Shown here piece by piece: positions 8,518 to 17,311 of a DNA stretch of 64,000 bases; position 1 is the first letter of the stretch, and each line of letters begins with the position of its first letter. The position numbers and the translations under genes were made by a program. The notes below the pieces were generated by a model. The model saw only the letters and a program-made list of their open reading frames with translations. It ran no database searches and was not told where the DNA came from. Origin of the DNA: Streptomyces milbemycinicus (GTDB taxonomy: Bacteria; Actinomycetota; Actinomycetes; Streptomycetales; Streptomycetaceae); NCBI RefSeq assembly GCF_002154605.1, contig NZ_MUNE01000127.1, forward strand, positions 1 to 64,000. The letters are read 5' to 3'.

Positions 8518-9518
8518 CGAAGGTGGTGGACACGAGCATGGGCGCGTCGATCCCGGCGCGACCGACTGCCCGTCGGCCGACGACGGACGGGCCCAGGCCC
8601 GCTCCCGGCCCGTCCCGGCCCCGGCGCTGGCGGTCCTATCTGGCCAGCTATCTCGCCATCTCCCCGTTCTTCGTGCTCTTCGCGGTGTTCGGAGTGTTTC
8701 CGCTCGGTATCGCGGCCTATCTCAGCTTGCACACGTGGGACGGCATCGGGACGATGCACTTCGTCGGATTCGAGCAGTTCCACCGGCTGCTCGAGGACTC
8801 CCAGTTCTGGCAGTCGCTGGTCACCACGATCGAAATCTTCGCCATGTCCCAGGCGCCGATGGTGGTGGCGGCACTGGTCGCGGCCTTCGTGCTGAGCAGC
8901 GACCGGCTGCGCTTCCGCGGTGTCTACCAGACGGTCTACTTCCTGCCCCAGGTCACGTCGATCGTCGTGATCGCGATCGTGTTCCAGTCCCTGTTCGGCG
9001 GCAACTTCGGGATGATCAACCGGCTGCTGGTCTCTGTCGGCCTGCCTTCGGTGGACTGGATGGCGAGCACCTGGGGTGCCAACACGATGATCGCTCTGAT
9101 GATCATCTGGCGTGGCTTCGGCTATCTCGTGATCTTCTTCATGGCGGGCATGGCCACGATTCCCCCGGAGCTCTACGAGGCGGCGGAGCTCGACGGGGCT
9201 GGGGGCCCGCGGAAGCTGTGGTCGATCACCCTGCCGATGATGCGCCCCACCATCGTGTTCGCGCTCCTGACCGGCATCGTCGGCGGCCTTCAGGTCTTCA
9301 CCGAACCCCAGATCCTGGGCGTCAGCGGCACGTCCGTACCCGGGATGACCATGATGCTGTTGCAGTACCAGTACCTCGGACAGTCCCAGAGCGCGAGCGT
9401 GGGCGCCGATCTGGGCTACGCCAGCGCGATCGGCTGGGCCGTGTTCGCCCTCGTCACTCTGGCCTCGCTGGGCACTCTGCTCATGCGGCGCGTCACCGGA
9501 CACAAGGAGGTGATCTGA
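8514..9518 (+). CDS. ABC sugar importer permease (MalF-like)
   Basis: A 334-aa inner-membrane permease. A Pro/Arg-rich cytoplasmic N terminus of about 40 residues precedes six predicted membrane spans (for example AISPFFVLFAVFGVFPLGI). The EAA loop that docks the ATPase is present: EAAELDGAGG, with LWSITLPMMRP after it. It overlaps the binding-protein gene by 4 bp and is 1 bp from the second permease. No ATP-binding gene is in the operon. In Streptomyces the shared ATPase MsiK usually serves such importers. Confidence 0.93.
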   Translation: MTKVVDTSMGASIPARPTARRPTTDGPRPAPGPSRPRRWRSYLASYLAISPFFVLFAVFGVFPLGIAAYLSLHTWDGIGTMHFVGFEQFHRLLEDSQFWQSLVTTIEIFAMSQAPMVVAALVAAFVLSSDRLRFRGVYQTVYFLPQVTSIVVIAIVFQSLFGGNFGMINRLLVSVGLPSVDWMASTWGANTMIALMIIWRGFGYLVIFFMAGMATIPPELYEAAELDGAGGPRKLWSITLPMMRPTIVFALLTGIVGGLQVFTEPQILGVSGTSVPGMTMMLLQYQYLGQSQSASVGADLGYASAIGWAVFALVTLASLGTLLMRRVTGHKEVI

Positions 9519-9519
9519 C

Positions 9520-10398
9520 ATGAGCGCCGATGTGCAGGAAACGGACCGTGGCACATACCCGGTGCGGAAACGCGGCGGCGGACGCCGACCACAGGTCGGC
9601 AAGCACCTCGTGCTGCTGTGCGCCGCCCTGGTCAGCCTGTTTCCCTTCTACTGGCTGCTCATCATGGCGACGAGCTCCAGTGGTGAGGTCTTCAAATTCC
9701 CGCCCCGGCTGATCCCGGGAACGAGGCTCTTCGAGAATCTGGGGAAGGTGTCCGACGCGGTCCCACTGGACGCCACGTTCGTCAACTCGCTGGTCGTCGC
9801 CGTGAGTGCGGTCCTCCTGACGGGCTTCCTGTGCTCGCTCGGCGGGTTCGTGTTCGCCAGAATGCGTTTCCCCGGCCGTGACAAGCTGTTCGGATGCGTG
9901 CTGGCGACACTCGTCTTCCCGACGGGCGTGAGTCTGGCGCCCTCCCTCCAGATCTACTCGCACCTCGGCTGGATCAACACCTTCCTGCCGTTGATCGTGC
10001 CGGGCGCCGCTTCGGCCTTCGGGCTTTTCTGGATGCGCCAGTATGCGGTCTCCGCGATCCCGTACGAGCTGATCGAGGCGGCGAGGCTGGACGGCTGTGG
10101 CCTGCTCCGCATGTACTGGCACGTCGCGCTGCCCGCCATGCGGCCCGCCATAGCCTCGTTCGGGATCTTCACCTTCATGTGGAGCTGGAACGACTATCTC
10201 TGGCCGTTGCTGGTTCTGAACGATCCGCAGAAGTACACCGTGCCCGTCGCTCTCGCGCAGCTGAAGGGGGCCTACGGCAACATCGACTACAGCGTCGTCA
10301 CGGCGGGGACGCTGGTCGGTGCCATTCCGCTCATCGTGCTGTTCCTGTTCGTCCGGAAGTGGATCTTCCGCAACATGGTCGCCGGCGCCGTCAAGTAG
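9520..10398 (+). CDS. ABC sugar importer permease (MalG-like)
   Basis: A 292-aa partner permease with six predicted membrane spans. The EAA loop reads EAARLDGCGL followed by MYWHVALPAMRP. It starts directly after the MalF-like gene behind an AGGAGG site. A MalF/MalG pair plus a lipoprotein defines a CUT1-type importer for oligosaccharides. Confidence 0.93.
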   Translation: MSADVQETDRGTYPVRKRGGGRRPQVGKHLVLLCAALVSLFPFYWLLIMATSSSGEVFKFPPRLIPGTRLFENLGKVSDAVPLDATFVNSLVVAVSAVLLTGFLCSLGGFVFARMRFPGRDKLFGCVLATLVFPTGVSLAPSLQIYSHLGWINTFLPLIVPGAASAFGLFWMRQYAVSAIPYELIEAARLDGCGLLRMYWHVALPAMRPAIASFGIFTFMWSWNDYLWPLLVLNDPQKYTVPVALAQLKGAYGNIDYSVVTAGTLVGAIPLIVLFLFVRKWIFRNMVAGAVK

Positions 10399-10498
10399 GC
10401 GTGACCTCCGATGCTCATGCACCCGCCGTACGTGGCAACTGGGCGGTCGCGTAACGGACAAGCAACTCCGGACGCCGTCACCGAGAAAGAACGACAAA

Positions 10499-12868
10499 TT
10501 GCGACGTCACACCATCCAACTGACCGAGCCGGCGACGGCGTTCCACGACAGTTTCCTGATCGGCAACGGATCGCTGGGCGGGACCTTGCGCGGAGCCGTG
10601 GGAACCGAGCGCATCGACCTGAACCTCGACAGCCTGTGGTCGGGCGGCCCGGTGACCGCTGAGGACACCGGGTCACCGGCCGGCCTGCTCCCGCAACTGC
10701 GCGCAGCCATCCGGGCCGAGGACAACGTCCGGGTCGAGAAGCTGGCACAGGCCATGATGGGACCTGGCTGGACCGAGTCCTACCAGCCCCTCGGATGGCT
10801 CGAATGGCACTACGCCGACACGTCGGACGCCACCGGATACCAACGCCGGCTGAACCTGGCCGACGCGGTGGCCACCACCGGCTACGGGCCCGCCGGCGCG
10901 GAGGTCGAGATGTCGAGCTTCGTCTCGGCCCCCGACAACGTGCTCGTGGTCACGGTGACCGGGCCCGGCGCCGCCTCGCACCCTGTCCTGCCCACCTTCG
11001 TCTCCCCCCACCCGGTCACCACCGCCGCCCCGCGACCGGGCCTGCTCGTGGCCACCGGCCGGGTGCCGGCCCGGGTGCTGCCCAACTACGTCGACGAGGA
11101 GCCCGCGGTCGTCTACGGCGAGGACGAGCCCGACGGTGCCGGCACCGTGGCCGCCGGCGCCGGGTTCGCGGTAGCGGTGGCGGTCGAGCGAACGGGACCG
11201 GAGGCACTACGCCTGATCGCCGCAGCCGCCAGCGGGTTCCGTGGCTACGACCGGCGGCCCAGCGCCGACCTCGCCGCCCTCGCACGCTCGGCGGAAGAGA
11301 CCGTGACCCGAGCCCTGACCCGCACTGCCGAACAGCTCGTCCAGCGCCATGTCCAGGACTACCGGAGCTACTTCGACCGCGTCGACCTCGACCTGTCGGC
11401 GTCACCCGCCGCGGACCACGGCGACCCGGCGCGGGCCGAACTCCTCTTCCACTTCGGCCGCTACCTGCTGATCTCCAGCTCCCGCCCGGGTACCGAGGCT
11501 GCCAACCTCCAGGGAATCTGGAACATCGACGTCCGTCCCGGCTGGAGCGCGAACTACACCACCAACATCAATGTCGAGATGAACTACTGGGCCGCTGAGA
11601 GCACGGCCCTGGAGGACGTGCACGGCCCGATGCTCACGCTCGCCGACGACCTCGCCGAGAGCGGCACGGCCACCGCCGCGCGGTACTACGGCGCCGCGGG
11701 CGCAGTGGTCCACCACAACACCGACATCTGGCGGTTCTCCACGCCCGTCAAGGGCGATACCCAGTGGGCCACCTGGCCGACGGGCCTGTACTGGCTGGCC
11801 GCGCACGTGTGGGACCACTACGAGTACGGCGGAAACGATGACTTCGGCGCGGGGCCCGCCCTGCGTGTGCACCGCTCGGCCGCCCTGTTCGCGCTCGACA
11901 TGCTCGTACCCGACGACGACGGCTTGCTCGTCACGAGCCCCTCCACGTCACCCGAGCACCGCTTCGTCCTCCCCCCGGCGCCGCGGGGGGCCGCGGTTTC
12001 CGAAGGAACGACGATGGATCAGGAACTGGTCCATGAGGTGCTCTCCCGGTACGTCACCTTGGCCGAACGCTTCGGACGTGGTGACGACGACGTGCTGCTT
12101 GCCCGCGCCCGACACGCGCTGGGTGCCCTGCGTCTGCCCGGCATCGGCGCGAGCGGTGAACTGCTCGAGTGGAAGGACGAGCGGCCTGGTTCGGAGCCCG
12201 GCCACCGCCACCTGTCCCACCTCTACGGCATCCACCCCGGGACGCGTATCACCGAGGGCGGCACTCCCGAGGTGTTCGCGGCAGCCAGGAAGGCTCTCGC
12301 GACCAGGCTCCAGCACGGCAGCGGATACACCGGCTGGAGCCAGGCGTGGATCCTGTGCCTTGCCGCGCGACTGCGGGACACCGGGCTGGCCGAGCGTTCG
12401 CTCGACGTCCTGCTGAACGACCTGACGTCGTGGTCCCTTCTGGACCTGCACCCGCACTCGGAGTGGCCGGGCGGCTACATCTTCCAGATTGACGGCAATC
12501 TCGGCGCCGTCGCGGGCATGGTGGAACTGCTGGTGCAGAGTCACGAGGGAGCCGTCAGCCTGCTGAAGACGCTCCCGCGTGGCTGGCGGAGCGGTCACGT
12601 GGCCGGTATCCGCTGTCGCGGCGGACTGACCGTCGATGTGGACTGGGACGCGGGAGAACTGACCACCGCCACGGTTCGCACGGGTTTCTCGGGGCCCGTC
12701 GTCGTGGAGATCCCGGCCACCGGGGGCGACCTCACCGTCACGGACGTGGCGGGTGATCCGGTCAATGCCTTCGACACACCATGTGCGGTGCCCGGACGCC
12801 GTCGCCTCACGTGGGACGGACGTGCCGCTTCGTACTACCGGCTCGTGAGCCAAGGGAGCCGGAGCTGA
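10499..12868 (+). CDS. Glycoside hydrolase family 95 (alpha-L-fucosidase/alpha-galactosidase type)
   Basis: Family signatures are clear: FLIGNGSLGG near the N terminus, NLDSLWSGGP, QGIWN and NINVEMNYW in the (alpha/alpha)6 barrel, and a beta-sandwich C-terminal domain. GH95 enzymes release alpha-1,2-linked L-fucose or, in some members, alpha-L-galactose, for example from xyloglucan side chains. I chose the TTG at 10499 because family homology begins a few codons later and GAGAAAGA lies 6-7 bases upstream. The only in-frame ATG upstream (10319) would overlap the permease by 80 bp. The product is about 789 aa and has no signal peptide. It is last in the GH2-transport operon. Confidence 0.88.
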   Translation: MRRHTIQLTEPATAFHDSFLIGNGSLGGTLRGAVGTERIDLNLDSLWSGGPVTAEDTGSPAGLLPQLRAAIRAEDNVRVEKLAQAMMGPGWTESYQPLGWLEWHYADTSDATGYQRRLNLADAVATTGYGPAGAEVEMSSFVSAPDNVLVVTVTGPGAASHPVLPTFVSPHPVTTAAPRPGLLVATGRVPARVLPNYVDEEPAVVYGEDEPDGAGTVAAGAGFAVAVAVERTGPEALRLIAAAASGFRGYDRRPSADLAALARSAEETVTRALTRTAEQLVQRHVQDYRSYFDRVDLDLSASPAADHGDPARAELLFHFGRYLLISSSRPGTEAANLQGIWNIDVRPGWSANYTTNINVEMNYWAAESTALEDVHGPMLTLADDLAESGTATAARYYGAAGAVVHHNTDIWRFSTPVKGDTQWATWPTGLYWLAAHVWDHYEYGGNDDFGAGPALRVHRSAALFALDMLVPDDDGLLVTSPSTSPEHRFVLPPAPRGAAVSEGTTMDQELVHEVLSRYVTLAERFGRGDDDVLLARARHALGALRLPGIGASGELLEWKDERPGSEPGHRHLSHLYGIHPGTRITEGGTPEVFAAARKALATRLQHGSGYTGWSQAWILCLAARLRDTGLAERSLDVLLNDLTSWSLLDLHPHSEWPGGYIFQIDGNLGAVAGMVELLVQSHEGAVSLLKTLPRGWRSGHVAGIRCRGGLTVDVDWDAGELTTATVRTGFSGPVVVEIPATGGDLTVTDVAGDPVNAFDTPCAVPGRRRLTWDGRAASYYRLVSQGSRS

Positions 12869-12924
12869 AGCTTCCCCTTGACCGTGGACACCCGGAGACT
12901 GGACGTGAGGTTCCAGAGGAAGCA

Positions 12925-13050
12925 GTGCCAGGTGGCAGTCAGTACTCGAAGCGGTATTCAGAGGAGCTCAAGTGGGACGCGATCGCGTTGGCCCGCTCCT
13001 CCAGCAAGACGATCACCGAGATCGTGTGGGACCTGGGGGTGAGCCGGCAG
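12925..13050 (+). pseudogene. IS3-family transposase OrfA, N-terminal remnant
   Basis: About 40 residues including KRYSEELKWDAIALARSS and TEIVWDLGVS match the helix-turn-helix of IS3-type OrfA proteins. The reading then becomes unrelated, so only the start of the gene survives. No OrfB follows. Confidence 0.7.
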
Positions 13051-13246
13051 GCCCGGCCAGCCCGGAGCACCGGCCGGACCGGTTCCTGCTTCTACTCAAG
13101 GAAGAGATCGGTACCCGGATCGTCACACCTCACGAGACCTCGTGTTTCGCGCTTTTGGGATCACCGGGTCGGTGAACGGGTGTGCGTTGATGCGCTCGAT
13201 CGGGTGACGCGAGACCGTACTGCTCAGGGAATATGACGGGAAGGCA

Positions 13247-13299
13247 GAAGCATCGGCGGTGTCTGTTTCACCCAGTTGAGAGTGATCCGCCGATGCTTC
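13247..13299. repeat. 13-bp inverted repeat before the IS701-like transposase
   Basis: GAAGCATCGGCGG (13247-13259) is repeated inverted at 13287-13299 across 27 bases. The second arm contains the presumed ATG. It may be the left end or a regulatory hairpin of the IS701-like element. Confidence 0.55.
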
Positions 13300-14120
13300 C
13301 AGTGGGCACGATACCGCCGTCCTTGTCCGCTTTGCCGGCTGTCTGCCGTTCCTGCTTCAGCGTTCCGACGTTCCGCACGTTCTGTGTTCTGCTGACCGGG
13401 CTGATCACGCAGACGCGCCGCCGCACGGTGTGCGGGATGCTGCTGGGCACAGGGCTGGAGCGGGTGTGGCACCACGCCCGGTGCCACCGCCTGTTCTCCA
13501 CCGCCCGCTGGCCGGCCGACCAGGTCGGCCCGGCCCTGGCAGGTCCGGTCGTGGCACGTCTTCTCCCGGACGGTGCACCACTGCAGGCCGCGGTCGATGA
13601 CACCCTGTTCACACGGTCGGGGAAGAAGGTGTCCGGCGCTGCCCGGCAGCACGACGGCGCCGCGAAAGGGCCGCGCCCGGCCGGCTTCGGGAACTGCTGG
13701 GTCATCGCCGGCACCGTGGTGACCGTGCCGTTCCTGACCAGGCCGGTGTGCCTGCCGGTCCTGGCCCGCCTATGGCGCCCCAGGCACACCGCAAAGATCG
13801 CCCTGGCCCGCGAGATGACCGAACTGCTCGCCGCCCACTTCCCCGACCGCACCCTGCACACAGTCGGGGTGCCTGGGGACACCCACCGACCTCTCCCAGC
13901 TGCTGGACTGGCACCGAACCAAGGTCCGCCGCTACGGACGTATCGACACCGTTTTCCCGGCCGAACGGACCTGCCTGTGGTACGGCTCCCTCCACACCCA
14001 GCCCGTCAGAGCTGTCCCGGCCTGGAACAGCAACCGCGGACCCGGCACGAACCGGGACCGCGGCTACGGCGCCGCCCTGGTCTCGATCGATGATGATGAA
14101 GGCCGGAGGTTGCTGCAAAG
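13293..14120 (+). pseudogene. IS701-family transposase, deleted and frameshifted
   Basis: The first 190 residues match IS701-type DDE transposases: TVCGMLLGTGL, HHARCHRLFSTARW, AVDDTLFTRSGKKV, GFGNCWVIAGTVV. Near 13880 the middle of the protein is missing and the frame changes. The later part reads on in another frame as TPTDLSQLLDWHRTKVRRYG then TCLWYGSLHTQPVRAV. It is cut off at about 14120. The element is dead. Confidence 0.85.
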
Positions 14121-14172
14121 CCCGACACCTGGAGCGGTGTTCCGGACTCCGCACTCTTGTCGATCTCGCGGG

Positions 14173-14610
14173 TCAGTCTTCGGAGGGACGCGGGGCGCGC
14201 AGTTGCGCCCGTTCCTTCAGCTCCTCCTCGTCGACCAGCGTGAGCATCGGCTGACCCGGCGCGCACAGCATGGTCACCACGAACTTGGTCGGTGCGTCCG
14301 ACAGGGCGTTGCCGTCCTGGTAGTGGATCACGTCACCGCCTGGCTCCCAGAACGTCCCACCGGCCTCGACCACACGCTCCGGCTCACCCTCGAGCTCGAA
14401 CCGGAGCGCGCCCTCCATCACGTAGCCGAACGACGGGCCCGAGTGGCGATGCGGAGGGAGCCCGGGGTGACCGGGAGGCCACTCGACGAGGATGGTCATT
14501 CCCGAACCACCTTCGGGAAAGAAGGGTGGAGTGACTTCCTGCAGCAACTTGACTTCGGGCGGCAAGGAGACTTCGTGGGCGCTCCCGTGCTCTGGGTTCT
14601 TCGAGGACAT
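14173..14610 (-). CDS. Cupin-domain protein
   Basis: A 145-aa single-domain cupin. The metal-binding motif 1 is visible as PPHRHSGPSFGYVMEG and motif 2 as PGGDVIHYQDG. Start at 14610 because GGAGGT lies 7 bases before this ATG; longer readings lack a ribosome site. Small cupins of this kind are dioxygenases, isomerases or sensors, and nothing nearby shows which. The DNA around it is IS debris on one side and a toxin-antitoxin set on the other. Confidence 0.82.
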   Translation of the reverse strand: MSSKNPEHGSAHEVSLPPEVKLLQEVTPPFFPEGGSGMTILVEWPPGHPGLPPHRHSGPSFGYVMEGALRFELEGEPERVVEAGGTFWEPGGDVIHYQDGNALSDAPTKFVVTMLCAPGQPMLTLVDEEELKERAQLRAPRPSED

Positions 14611-14995
14611 GTACCACACCTCCGTAAGCCTGCCCGGAATGAACGATCTTGCGTCGGCCACCGCATTCCGGACCGGTGTATCGACCCACTCGTTCGGCGG
14701 TGACCAAGTTCGCCGGCTCCCGGCTCACACTCGCTTCGCGATGAGGACAAGCAACAGCCCTCATCCGTGACACGCCGTGTGCCTTCTGCCTCGTCCAAAC
14801 GGTCTCGACACCACCGTGCCTCCCGTCGGCGGCCGCCGCAATCCGGGAGCCAGCGGCGTCGAGACCGCATCGCGCCATGTCATCGGCGGGCATCCAGTGC
14901 CGCATCAGGCAGCGTCTGCCCTGTTGTGGTGTGACGCGCCGCTCGGGTGCTGGCGCGGGCGGTGCGTCACCACGTGAAGTCGGCCTGTGTGGGTG
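14611..14995. other. Intergenic region, nothing recognised
   Basis: 385 bp between the cupin gene and the XRE gene. I see no credible gene, RNA or repeat. The two neighbouring genes are both on the minus strand, so it holds the cupin promoter and the 3' end of the toxin-antitoxin transcript. Confidence 0.4.
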
Positions 14996-15301
14996 TCAGC
15001 TTTCTGTGGTGTGTGGTTGGGGCCATGTGGTCTGGGTGACGTGGTCGTGGAAGTCGGCTCGCAGGGTCAGCTCGCCGCCGAGGGCGGTGATGTAGGCGGC
15101 CATGGTGTCGATCTGCGGGGTGCTGGCTCCGTTTTCGATCTGGGCGATCCGGGCCTGGCTGACTCCCAGTTCCCGGGCCAGTGCCCGCTGGCTCATTCCT
15201 CGGCTTCGCCGGGCCTTTTTCAGGAAGGCCCCCCAGTGGGTGGTGGTCTTGTCAGGCGGTGTCGTGTCCGTGTGTTTGGCCGGGTGTGTGGTGTGGTCCA
15301 T
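14996..15301 (-). CDS. XRE-family helix-turn-helix protein, third gene of the VapBC cassette
   Basis: A 101-aa protein with a classical XRE domain (MSQRALARELGVSQARIAQI at about residues 38-57) and a HigA-like C terminus (TMAAYITALGGELTLRADF). It starts 17 bp after the PIN toxin gene on the same strand. DNA-binding proteins of this form are usually antitoxins or autoregulators. Here it probably adds a second regulator to the VapBC pair, which is my inference. Longer readings upstream run through the toxin gene and are not credible. Confidence 0.8.
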   Translation of the reverse strand: MDHTTHPAKHTDTTPPDKTTTHWGAFLKKARRSRGMSQRALARELGVSQARIAQIENGASTPQIDTMAAYITALGGELTLRADFHDHVTQTTWPQPHTTES

Positions 15302-15318
15302 GGTGGCCGTTGTCCTTG

Positions 15319-15741
15319 TCAGTCGACGCTGCCGCGTGGGGCGATCCACTGGTGGGGTTGTCCGGTCACTTTGGCGATGGTTTCGAAATCCGCGTCGTAG
15401 TGCAGCAAGGTCAGTCCGCATAGTTCCGCGGTGGCGGCGGTCATCAGGTCGACCGCTCGGGGTCCCTGATGCCAGCTTGTGGCGACGAGGAGGTCCTGCA
15501 CGTGCCGGGCCCGGGTGAGCGCACGGTCGGGTACGGGGGGCCATCCGAAGGCATCGTGGAGGTAGCGCTCCAGTACGGCCCACTCGCCGCGGCCGCCAGT
15601 GGCGCGGACCAGTTCCAGCTCGGTGATCTCGCACACGGTCACGCGGCCCTCGTCCAGGACGGTGGCCCAGTGTCGTTCCACGGCGGGGGTGCGGAACAGG
15701 CGGTTGCAGGCGCTGGTGTCGATCAGAAAGGACTCGCTCAC
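15319..15741 (-). CDS. VapC-like PIN-domain toxin
   Basis: A 140-aa PIN-domain ribonuclease. The N-terminal acidic motif is in ESFLIDTSACNRLF, a middle acidic motif in VTVCEITELELVRA, and the C-terminal ones in AVDLMTAATAEL and LLHYDADFETIAKVTG. These Asp/Glu residues bind the catalytic magnesium. VapC toxins cut tRNA or rRNA and stop growth when the antitoxin is degraded. Its start overlaps the antitoxin stop by 4 bp. Confidence 0.9.
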   Translation of the reverse strand: MSESFLIDTSACNRLFRTPAVERHWATVLDEGRVTVCEITELELVRATGGRGEWAVLERYLHDAFGWPPVPDRALTRARHVQDLLVATSWHQGPRAVDLMTAATAELCGLTLLHYDADFETIAKVTGQPHQWIAPRGSVD

Positions 15742-15941
15742 GCCGGGCGGGCCTCGCCGAAGGCGCCGCCTTCACCCGCGAGCTCGCTCAGCCGCTGCCG
15801 GGCCGCGCGACGCTGGTAGATCGCACCGACCGCGATGTCCACCGCCTTGACCACGGTCTCGGCGTCATCCTCGGTGTGCAGGAGCTGCTTGGCCTCGGCG
15901 AGGCGCTCCTCGTTGATCTCAATGGTGATCTTGGCCGTCAT
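15738..15941 (-). CDS. VapB-like antitoxin
   Basis: A 67-aa ribbon-helix-helix-type antitoxin (TAKITIEINEERLAEAKQLL) with a C-terminal tail that would cover the PIN active site. An AGGGAGG ribosome site precedes the ATG. It is first in the cassette and overlaps vapC by 4 bp. A palindrome 30-50 bp upstream is the likely operator. Confidence 0.85.
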   Translation of the reverse strand: MTAKITIEINEERLAEAKQLLHTEDDAETVVKAVDIAVGAIYQRRAARQRLSELAGEGGAFGEARPA

Positions 15942-15972
15942 GTCCTCCCTGAATGCCTAGGCGCCCTCACAA

Positions 15973-15992
15973 CGATAATAAATCCCTTATCG
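15973..15992 (-). promoter_or_regulatory. Palindromic operator of the VapBC-XRE cassette
   Basis: CGATAA and TTATCG are separated by 8 bases, giving a 20-bp inverted repeat 31 bp before the vapB start. The position and symmetry suit autoregulation by VapB or the XRE protein. Confidence 0.6.
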
Positions 15993-16446
15993 CTGGTGTC
16001 GGCGCAGTTGTCGCGCGGTCGGTAGCGAGGCGCGGGAGAGAGAGGAGGAGGTGTCGGTGCGCTCGGCCCGCGCGGCCAAAGTCGCCGGACCGTGGTTCGC
16101 GTCACTCGAAGGAGGGGTGCGTCGCCCGACTGCGCCCGAGTGACGCCGACTGGCGCGTAGTGTGCGGGGTGCGTACTTCTTGGGCTTCATGTACTGCTGT
16201 AGGTCTCTGAACGGACCACTACAGAGTGGTGCGGATGGTTGCAAAGAGTGGTCACTGGGCTCCGGAGAACGGACCCTCACGCTCAGCAAGAGCAGGGACG
16301 AGAGCGCCACTCCCAAGAGAGAGTCCGGCGAGTGCTGGAAGTCGGCACGCAGCGAACTCAAGTTCAGCCTGACTTCGAACGACCGCCTCGCTGGAGTACC
16401 ACCAGACCTCCTATGACCTGCAGCGACGCATTTCTGAACGGTACAG
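15993..16446. other. Intergenic region ending in a degenerate IS end
   Basis: About 450 bp without a credible gene. Its last 35 bases (about 16413-16446) resemble the right end of the rve-type IS family A (bases like TGCAGCGA...TTTC.GAACGG.ACAG), so this is probably IS debris. The MITE-like element at 16447 inserted directly into that motif. Confidence 0.5.
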
Positions 16447-16556
16447 GACTCTGTCGTCCGATTCGTAGTGAGGCCCGATTCGATCAGCACCACCTGCGCG
16501 TTCCCTGCCAACGGTTCACCGGTCTCGCCAGGTCGACCGAATCGGGCGACAGAGTC
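16447..16556. mobile_element. 110-bp MITE-like element with 19-bp terminal inverted repeats
   Basis: The ends GACTCTGTCGTCCGATTCG (16447-16465) and its inverse (16538-16556) match at 18 of 19 bases. GTACAG stands immediately before (16441-16446) and immediately after (16557-16562), a clean 6-bp target-site duplication. The 72-bp interior has no gene and contains a further copy of the CGATTCG motif. This is the structure of a miniature inverted-repeat transposable element moved in trans by a transposase not present in this window. Confidence 0.8.
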
Positions 16557-16562
16557 GTACAG

Positions 16563-17041
16563 GATCGATTTGATACAGCCTGTCGGTGCGGTGACGGCGG
16601 GGTGACGGCGGGTGGTGATCCATCGGAGGTCGGCCTCGTGGTCCGGTCTTGACGATTTTCTGCCGACCGACGAGAGGTCCGCCGTTGGGTGCTCGGGTCC
16701 TCGCATGCCCGCGCGCCTGACCCTCCTCGCGCCCGGTGCCTCGGAATGCGCCGACGTTGTCTGCGCTTCACAGACAGCGCGGACGCCCAGGGAGGTCCGA
16801 AGACCCACGGGGAGGCCACCGGGAGGGCGGCAGCGCGAGGCAGGGCGGAGCCAGTGGGCACAGGTGCCGTTGACTGTTGGCGGAGGTGCACAAGCAGGTC
16901 GGCGTACTGGCCGGCGGGAGCCACTGAGCCGGCGGTTGTGGCGGATAGCCTGGACGGGCATTGGAATGGTGCGAACAGGCGGGCACCGGCCGGGATTTGC
17001 GGACGCGGCGGCCATGATCCTTGAGACGTGCGACCGAGGCC
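16563..17041. other. Intergenic region, nothing recognised
   Basis: About 480 bp with several long open frames on both strands but no family match, no ribosome sites at plausible starts and irregular codon composition. It may be decayed sequence upstream of the MFS remnant. Confidence 0.4.
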
Positions 17042-17215
17042 ATGGAGACCGCTGAGCGGACCGGCTCCGCCGGCCTCGCCGCCAGCGCCGGGGATGCCTT
17101 CGTCGACTCCCTGACGCTGACCGGTCGCGTCGGCTTCTTCGTCCTGCTCGGAGCCGCCGTCGTCGTCACGGTTCTCGTCCCTCGCAACCTCGACATCACC
17201 AAGCCGTCCCACTGA
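17042..17215 (+). pseudogene. MFS drug-exporter C-terminal remnant
   Basis: About 57 residues ending in AGDAFVDSLTLTGRVGFFVL followed by a hydrophobic span and LVP. This pattern (AFVD... span ...LP) is the last membrane segment of DHA2-type (EmrB/QacA) transporters. The rest of the roughly 480-aa protein is absent upstream. Confidence 0.55.
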
Positions 17216-17252
17216 ACCTGCGTGCGTCCCGTCGGTGTGGGGCGCAAGACAG

Positions 17253-17300
17253 AGGTCGGGGGCCGTTCCAGAGCAGATGGAACGGCCCCCGACCTGTTTC
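17253..17300. terminator. Strong terminator hairpin
   Basis: AGGTCGGGGGCCGTTCCA (17253-17270) pairs perfectly with 17278-17295 over 18 bp around a 7-base loop, with GTTTCCCTT after it. It lies 12 bp downstream of the esterase gene on the minus strand and may work in both directions. Confidence 0.85.
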
Positions 17301-17311
17301 CCTTACGACCG

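Noticed and set aside
15987-17015. Minus-strand open frame of 342 codons
   Set aside because: It crosses the MITE and an IS end, has no motif and no ribosome site.
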